Shown here: piece after piece, positions 59,142-64,000 of the stretch
How positions within the stretch are numbered: position 1 is the stretch's first letter
Layout of the letters: the number at the start of each line of letters is the position of its first letter
Made by a program: the position numbers and the translations under genes
The notes under the pieces: generated by a model
The model's database searches: none
What the model saw: the letters and a program-made list of their open reading frames with translations, nothing else
What the model was told of the DNA's origin: nothing
Source: Hyphomicrobiales bacterium
Lineage (GTDB): Bacteria > Pseudomonadota > Alphaproteobacteria > Rhizobiales > Devosiaceae
Length of the DNA stretch: 64,000 bases
Assembly: GCA_027487555.1 (NCBI GenBank)
Contig: JAIYDI010000018.1
Span: 248,001 to 312,000, forward strand
Direction of reading: 5' to 3'

Positions 59142-61136
59142 ATGCCGACGATCATCCGCACCAAAAGCATCGCGCTCCCGATGGCGCGCCTCGGCAAGCC
59201 CAGCCGCCTGCCGCGCTTCCGCTGGCAGCAACCGATGGCGAACAGTGAGACGCCGCCGAACTTCGGCCTCTCCGACGACGAAAGCCGGCATGGCTTCAAT
59301 TGGGGCGAGGATTCCATCCTGCCCTACCAGGTGTCAGATGACTATGATCGCGACCGCGTGCCGGGCACGCTGCCCTGCATTGCCATTGAGAATGGCCGCC
59401 TCCGCGCCGTGATCGCGCCGTCGCTAGGCGGCAGGTTGCTGGAACTCAAGGACCTCTCGACCGGTCGAGACCTTGTGTTCCGCAATCCGGTGTTCCAGCC
59501 GGCCAATCTCGCCGCTTTGAACGCCTGGTTCTCGGGCGGCATCGAGTGGAACGGTCTCATTCCGGGCCATACGCCGTTCACCTGCGCGCCGGTCTTCGCC
59601 GGCATTCGCGAGACGGAAGAGGGGCCGATCCTTCGGCTCTACGAGTTCGACCGCATCGTCGAAGCCACCTGGCAGATCGACCTGTTCCTGCCGGCGGACA
59701 CCTCTTGCCTTTATGCCCATGGCCGCATCGTCAACCCGAATGACGACATCCGACTCGCCTATTGGTGGACCAATATCGCCGCCCCGATGAGCGCTGGCAC
59801 CCGCGTCCTCAGCCCCGTCGACTACTCGATCGAGCATGTCTGGCCGGGCAATAATCTCGGACGGCTGGAGTTTCCGCGCGCACCGCTGGACCTGTCCTAC
59901 CCGGACCATTGGGAGAACGCGACCTCAGTGTTTTTCCGTCAGCCCGAAGCGCGGCGACTGTTCATCGCTTCGGTGGACAAGGTCGGCTATGGCCTGATGC
60001 AGACGGCAACGGCGCCGATGCAGGGCCGCAAGTTCTTCTATTTCGGCAACGCGCAGGGCGGCCAGAACTGGATGGACTACCTGTCCAACCCCGGCGAAGG
60101 GCTGTACCTTGAGATCCAGAGCGGCATCGCGCCGACGCAGAACCAGCGCTTTGAGTTGCCGCCCCATTCCGAACTCGAATGGACAGAAGCGTTCAGCCCC
60201 GTGGCCCTCGATGCGGCGCAGGCCCATGACGGCGACTATCTAGCCGCCGTGCGCCATGCCGGCGCGCATCTTGATGCCTCCGTACCCGCGTCCGAACTGG
60301 CGCGGGTCGATGCGTTCCTCGCTCGCGAGGCGCGGCAACCGCTCACCACCCGCGTCTCGTTCGGTGAGGCCTGGGGCGCGCGACAGGAGCAGGCGCTCGG
60401 GCGCTCGCTCGCCGAGGGCCTCGATTTCTCGTCTGCTCACGAGCCGGACTTCTGGGACGACATCGCAGCGGGCCGACCGGCGCCTGCAGTGCACCTGTCG
60501 CGCCTGCCTCCCGCCATCGCCGTATCGGACCTCTGGGTGGCGCGCCTGACACAGAATGCCGAGGCCCATGGCAATTCGTATTTGCATGAACTGATGCTCG
60601 CCATCGCCGCGCTTGACCGCAACAATCATGACCTCGCGCGGGAGCATACGGATGCTTCGTTGGCGCTGAAGCCAAGCTGGCTCGGCTATCGGCTTGCGGC
60701 GTTACTGGCGGCCGATGTGGAGATTGCCACCGGGCTCTATATGAAGGCGTGGGCGGCGGACGATGCCCCACCGGAACTCGCCGTCGAAATTGCACAATAC
60801 CTGATGGCGACCGATCGCCCGGCTGAGTTGCAGCGCTTCGTGGATAGCTTGTCGGAGGCGATCAGCGACAACGAACGTATCCTGCTCGCCCGTGCCGTGG
60901 TTGCTGCGAATGCGGGCGATTTCGACACATCCGAGCGCCTGCTGCTCAGTCGGCCGTTCGCCACAATCCGAGAGGGCGAGACGCTGCTCTCGGACCTCTG
61001 GGTCAAGCTCAGGCACGGCCGGCTCAGCGCAGCGCTCGGTCGGGTGCCAAGCCGGGAGGAGGCCAATGCCGACCTCGCAGCGCATCCGCTGCCGCGCACG
61101 CTCGATCTTCGCATGCATGTCCTTGAGACGGACTGA
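59142..61136 (+). CDS. DUF5107/TPR-like carbohydrate-associated protein
   Basis: This 664-aa protein's N-terminal ~330 residues match DUF5107, a galactose-mutarotase-like fold (IAPSLGGRLLELKDLSTGRD, SGGIEWNGLIPGHTPF, YWWTNIAAPMSAGTRV). The C-terminal half is helical with paired repeats (SYLHELMLAIAALDRNNHD, LAREHTDASLALKPSW), as in TPR-like regions. Such proteins often accompany glycoside hydrolases and may bind or epimerise oligosaccharides. Here it is coupled to the GH29 fucosidase, so it probably processes fucosylated glycan fragments. Confidence 0.8.
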   Translation: MPTIIRTKSIALPMARLGKPSRLPRFRWQQPMANSETPPNFGLSDDESRHGFNWGEDSILPYQVSDDYDRDRVPGTLPCIAIENGRLRAVIAPSLGGRLLELKDLSTGRDLVFRNPVFQPANLAALNAWFSGGIEWNGLIPGHTPFTCAPVFAGIRETEEGPILRLYEFDRIVEATWQIDLFLPADTSCLYAHGRIVNPNDDIRLAYWWTNIAAPMSAGTRVLSPVDYSIEHVWPGNNLGRLEFPRAPLDLSYPDHWENATSVFFRQPEARRLFIASVDKVGYGLMQTATAPMQGRKFFYFGNAQGGQNWMDYLSNPGEGLYLEIQSGIAPTQNQRFELPPHSELEWTEAFSPVALDAAQAHDGDYLAAVRHAGAHLDASVPASELARVDAFLAREARQPLTTRVSFGEAWGARQEQALGRSLAEGLDFSSAHEPDFWDDIAAGRPAPAVHLSRLPPAIAVSDLWVARLTQNAEAHGNSYLHELMLAIAALDRNNHDLAREHTDASLALKPSWLGYRLAALLAADVEIATGLYMKAWAADDAPPELAVEIAQYLMATDRPAELQRFVDSLSEAISDNERILLARAVVAANAGDFDTSERLLLSRPFATIREGETLLSDLWVKLRHGRLSAALGRVPSREEANADLAAHPLPRTLDLRMHVLETD

Positions 61137-61150
61137 GAACCGTCACCGCG

Positions 61151-62155
61151 CTAAGCCTGTGTTGTTGTCCGCCGTGCCGCGATCGAGGCGGCAATCCGGG
61201 CCCGCAGGGCCTCATGAACCACGACACCCTCGTGCCGAAGTGCGAGGACCGCAGCGCCCACGGATGGGTCGCCCGTCAGGTGTATATCCGGGGCATGGCC
61301 CGCCTCGCGCAGCACATCCGCGACGGCGTTCGGCAGCCCGCTCAGATGCGCCGCGACACTGCCGCCCAGCACCACCGGGCCCGGCATATCCGGGTCAAAT
61401 ACGTGCCGGAAGTTATCGAGCAGGTAGCGCCCAGATCGCGCCAGCAGGTCCGCCGACACTGGGTCGGCGGCGTGGGCGAGGACATACGGTGCGAACTTCG
61501 CGAGCTCTATCGGTCGCATCTTGTTGTAGATGATGTCTATGAAGTCGCGCAGGGGTTGCGGGCGCCCGTCGGAAGCCACAGCATCGTCGTTGGGAATGCC
61601 CAGGCCGCCGAGCACGGCTTCGGTGAGGGCTGTCTTCGGGCCGCGGCCCTCGAGAGCCGCCGCCACGGCGATGGCCGCGTGGTGGCCAAGCCAGTAGCCC
61701 GAGCCCAGGTCACCGATGAGATAGCCGACGGCATCGACGACGCTGTCGACCTCTCCATGTTTGACCCGCACGGCACCCGAACCGGTGCCCGCAAAGATGC
61801 AATAGCCGTCGAGCGCCGCGGTGACGGAAGGCAGCATGGCCTGGGTGTCGCCGGTCATCACCATCGGCCCAGTCAGTCCCATCGCGCGAAAGGCCTCGTT
61901 GAGCCGCCGCTCCACTTCGGCATTGCGTGGGCCGGCAACCGCCAGCATCGCCACCCGGATATCGAGGGCTGCGTCTGCCTCCGACACCGCTGCGCCGGCG
62001 GCAGCGATGATCGCCGCAGCCGCGGCGTCGGGCGGATTGGAGCCAGGATTTCCACCGCCACTGCGGCCCTGTCCGAGGCAATTGCCGGAATAGTCGACCA
62101 ATGTCGCGCGCGAGGTGGAGCCGCCCACGTCGATGGCGAGCAATGCCGTGATCAT
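61151..62155 (-). CDS. BadF/BadG-family sugar kinase (N-acetylglucosamine kinase-like)
   Basis: This 334-aa ASKHA-fold kinase has phosphate-1 motif IDVGGSTSRATL at residues 8-19, the phosphate-2 motif FAGTGSGAVRV and adenosine motif VVLGGSVAAHLSG. These match the BadF/BadG/N-acetylglucosamine kinase group. It phosphorylates an amino sugar or related hexose with ATP. The ATG chosen follows a weak GGGTAAAAG; a GTG five codons earlier lacks a site. It is divergent from the RpiR regulator and convergent with the DUF5107 gene. Confidence 0.83.
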   Translation of the reverse strand: MITALLAIDVGGSTSRATLVDYSGNCLGQGRSGGGNPGSNPPDAAAAAIIAAAGAAVSEADAALDIRVAMLAVAGPRNAEVERRLNEAFRAMGLTGPMVMTGDTQAMLPSVTAALDGYCIFAGTGSGAVRVKHGEVDSVVDAVGYLIGDLGSGYWLGHHAAIAVAAALEGRGPKTALTEAVLGGLGIPNDDAVASDGRPQPLRDFIDIIYNKMRPIELAKFAPYVLAHAADPVSADLLARSGRYLLDNFRHVFDPDMPGPVVLGGSVAAHLSGLPNAVADVLREAGHAPDIHLTGDPSVGAAVLALRHEGVVVHEALRARIAASIAARRTTTQA

Positions 62156-62202
62156 TTTGCTTTTACCCACTTGTCAGCCGCAAAAGCCCTGCCTAAGAAT
62201 TG

Positions 62203-62242
62203 TTTTCATAAACCGAACACCAGCGGTGAGATCGATTTTCAT
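62203..62242. promoter_or_regulatory. TTTTCAT direct repeats in the kinase-RpiR divergent promoter
   Basis: TTTTCAT occurs at 62203-62209 and 62236-62242, 33 bp apart (about three helical turns), in the 105-bp region between the divergent kinase and RpiR genes. They are candidate binding sites for the RpiR protein, on one face of the DNA. Confidence 0.4.
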
Positions 62243-62260
62243 GACGGTTTGGTATCACAC

Positions 62261-63190
62261 ATGAGCGTTGTCGCAACATCGTTCAGCGTGCTTTCCCGCA
62301 TCGAGACGTACCAGTCCCAGATGCCGAACACGATGGCGAAGATCGCGTCCGTGCTGATGGATGACCCCAAGGCGCCATTGAGCCTGTCCATCACCGATCT
62401 GGCTGCCCGGGCCGGCACTTCGGCTGCCAGTGTCACCCGCTTCTGCCGCATGATCGGTTACAAGGGATATGGTCAGCTGCGCGTCGGTATAGCCGAGGAT
62501 GTCGGGCGTGGCGGTTCGCGCGAGGCATGGATCGCCGATATCGGCCGCTCGTTCGGCCCGGACGATCCGCCGGACGAGATTGTGCGGACACTCCTCAACA
62601 CCCACACATTGTCGCTGCAGACCACCGCGGGTCTGCTCGACATGGCAGTTGCGGGTCGCGTCGCGGCTGCCATCGGCAGTGCGAGGCATCTGGATGTCTA
62701 TGGGGTAGGGGGCAGCGCGCTGACCGCGCTCGAGACCGAGGCGCGGCTCTATCGCATCGGCATCAACGTCCACACTTGGGCGGAAGTCCATAACGGGCTG
62801 ACCAGCGCCGCCATCCTCGACAAGGATTGCGTCGCCATCGCCATCTCCAATACCGGGCGTACGGAAGAAACCATCCAGATGCTCACGGTTGCCAAGGCCT
62901 CTGGAGCGTATACGGTAGCCATCACCGGCAATCCGGACTCTCCGCTGGGGAAACTCGCCGACGACGTGCTCATCGCCGCGTCGCCCGACGGGTATCTTCA
63001 GCCCGCCGATCTTTCCGCCCGGCACTGCCAGCTTTTCGTGGTCGACCTGCTCTATCTGCTGATTGCGCAGGCCAACTTCGAAAGAACCACTCGCCTCCTC
63101 GCCGCCTCCGGCGCTGCGGTGGCGCCACGTCGCAGGCCGGGCCGTAATGCTGTTGTCGCCAACCATAACGTCCGTCCAACGACGGCTTAG
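62261..63190 (+). CDS. RpiR-family transcriptional regulator (SIS-domain)
   Basis: This 309-aa regulator has an N-terminal HTH_6 domain (about residues 10-85, SLSITDLAARAGTSAASVTR) and a C-terminal SIS sugar-phosphate domain (about 130-265, VYGVGGSALTALE, AISNTGRTEETIQML). RpiR regulators sense phosphorylated sugars and often control amino-sugar use. The ATG at 62261 gives the normal length; a much longer in-frame reading runs antisense through the kinase gene and is rejected. The SIS-domain protein downstream starts 18 bp later. Confidence 0.88.
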   Translation: MSVVATSFSVLSRIETYQSQMPNTMAKIASVLMDDPKAPLSLSITDLAARAGTSAASVTRFCRMIGYKGYGQLRVGIAEDVGRGGSREAWIADIGRSFGPDDPPDEIVRTLLNTHTLSLQTTAGLLDMAVAGRVAAAIGSARHLDVYGVGGSALTALETEARLYRIGINVHTWAEVHNGLTSAAILDKDCVAIAISNTGRTEETIQMLTVAKASGAYTVAITGNPDSPLGKLADDVLIAASPDGYLQPADLSARHCQLFVVDLLYLLIAQANFERTTRLLAASGAAVAPRRRPGRNAVVANHNVRPTTA

Positions 63191-63208
63191 TGCTTGAAAG
63201 AAGATGAT

Positions 63209-63958
63209 ATGACTGACCTGAACGCGCAGTTTCTCAAGGAAGTGTCCTCCCGCCTGGAGCGGCTGGCCGGGCCGAATGCCGCTATCGACGAAGCCATTTC
63301 GGTCATCGCCAATTCCCTTGAAAACAATGGCGTGGTGCAGGCCTTCGGCACCGGGCATTCCGAGGCTTTCGCAATGGAAGTGGCCGGCCGCGCCGGCGGA
63401 CTGATCGCCACCAACCGCATCGCGCTGCGTACCCTCGTGCTGCGGGGCGACCGCGATGTCTCGGCCCTGGGTGGCGCCGAGTTTGAGCGCGACCCCAATG
63501 TGGGGGAAAACCTGCTGGCGCTGTTCGACGTGCAGCCCAATGATGTCTTCATCATCGCGTCCAACTCCGGCGTGAACGGCTCGATCCTCGGGGTGGCGCT
63601 GGCGGCAAAGGCGCGTGGCCACAAGGTCATTGCGGTCACCAGCATGGACCACACCATGAAGGTGACCCCCAAGCATCCGAGCGGCAAGCGCCTCTGCGAG
63701 GTGGCCGACGTGGTGATCGACAATCTCGCGCCCTATGGCGACAGCACAATGCAGCTTGGCGGCGGCATCGGAGTGGGCGCAGTATCCTCGCTGACCGCAG
63801 CGTTCATCGCGCAGCGCATCACGATCGGCGTCGCCGAAACGATACGCCAGCGCGGCAAGACGCCACCGGTCTATATCTCGGCGAATATCCCGGGGGGCGA
63901 CGAGCACAACCGTGCTCTTGAAGATCTTTACGGCGAACGGATCCGCAGGGAAGCCTGA
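63209..63958 (+). CDS. SIS-domain sugar-phosphate protein (UPF0309-like)
   Basis: This 249-aa protein is a single SIS domain, starting MTDLNAQFLKEV. Sugar-phosphate-binding motifs include VQAFGTGHSEAFAMEVAGRA, FIIASNSGVNGS and VIAVTSMDH. Relatives include UPF0309 proteins and N-acetylmuramic-acid/glucosamine-phosphate enzymes. With the kinase and RpiR regulator it probably acts on an amino-sugar phosphate. A TTG at 63194 would add five residues. The operon may continue beyond the right edge. Confidence 0.82.
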   Translation: MTDLNAQFLKEVSSRLERLAGPNAAIDEAISVIANSLENNGVVQAFGTGHSEAFAMEVAGRAGGLIATNRIALRTLVLRGDRDVSALGGAEFERDPNVGENLLALFDVQPNDVFIIASNSGVNGSILGVALAAKARGHKVIAVTSMDHTMKVTPKHPSGKRLCEVADVVIDNLAPYGDSTMQLGGGIGVGAVSSLTAAFIAQRITIGVAETIRQRGKTPPVYISANIPGGDEHNRALEDLYGERIRREA

Positions 63959-64000
63959 TCGGCTGACGGGTCTATCCGACGGAAGGTGTATGAACTCAAC

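Noticed and set aside
61214-62260. N-terminal extension of the RpiR frame by 349 codons
   Set aside because: The extension is antisense to the sugar kinase. The 309-aa protein from ATG 62261 has the standard RpiR length and domain order.

Overview
The window is high-GC, densely coded and typical of an alphaproteobacterium. Family-level resemblance points to Hyphomicrobiales, possibly a Devosia-like genus: many solute-binding ABC systems, an AqpS-type arsenic operon, FCD-type GntR regulators and overlapping ATGA/GTGA gene junctions. This placement is inference. No rRNA, tRNA, CRISPR array, transposase or integrase was seen.

Layout. (1) 1-9158, minus strand: two sugar ABC transporters. The left one is an ATPase, a binding protein and two permeases, the last running off the left edge. 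The right one is a complete ytfQ-ytfR-ytfT-yjfF galactofuranose-type operon ending in a GntR gene. A 500-bp spacer between them holds an operator-like inverted repeat, a 7-bp minisatellite and a palindromic repeat. (2) 9402-14511: an SMP-30 lactonase, a DUF1989 protein with a coupled 47-aa ribbon-helix-helix protein, and a divergent GntR / flavin-reductase-like / BMP binding-protein operon. (3) 14598-22526: an unknown protein, a DUF3429 membrane protein coupled to a renalase-like flavoprotein, an amidase plus cysteine hydrolase pair, a cytoplasmic AmiC-like sensor, a MarR regulator and a FAD monooxygenase whose 5' end looks damaged.

(4) 22893-42211 is the core of the window, a large divergent amide and urea nitrogen locus. 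Leftward runs an operon of a 70-aa AtzG/GatC-like protein and three amidases. Rightward run a peptide-type ABC transporter (binding protein, two permeases, two ATPases), an EamA transporter, a formamidase/acetamidase, an asparaginase-like enzyme and a urease set in the order ureE-F-AB-C-G-D. Between the two arms lie a near-consensus sigma-54 promoter and an IHF site, so nitrogen-limitation control is likely. The logic appears to be: import an amide-rich compound, hydrolyse its amides, and release ammonia from the products and from urea.

(5) 42312-56634: an OmpA-family protein with a long Glu/Pro repeat coupled to a DUF4344 metallopeptidase, an aldo/keto reductase, a GH32 fructosidase, a pseudoazurin, a chemoreceptor, pdxJ, uxuA, a secreted unknown protein, and an arsenic operon (arsR, thioredoxin-type arsC, OsmC-like, aqpS, glutaredoxin-type arsC). 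(6) 56789-63958: a DUF1684 protein, a GH29 alpha-L-fucosidase with a DUF5107 partner, a BadF-type sugar kinase, an RpiR regulator and a SIS-domain protein, suggesting fucosylated or amino-sugar glycan use that continues past the right edge.

All functions come from motif and family recognition by eye; no database search was run.
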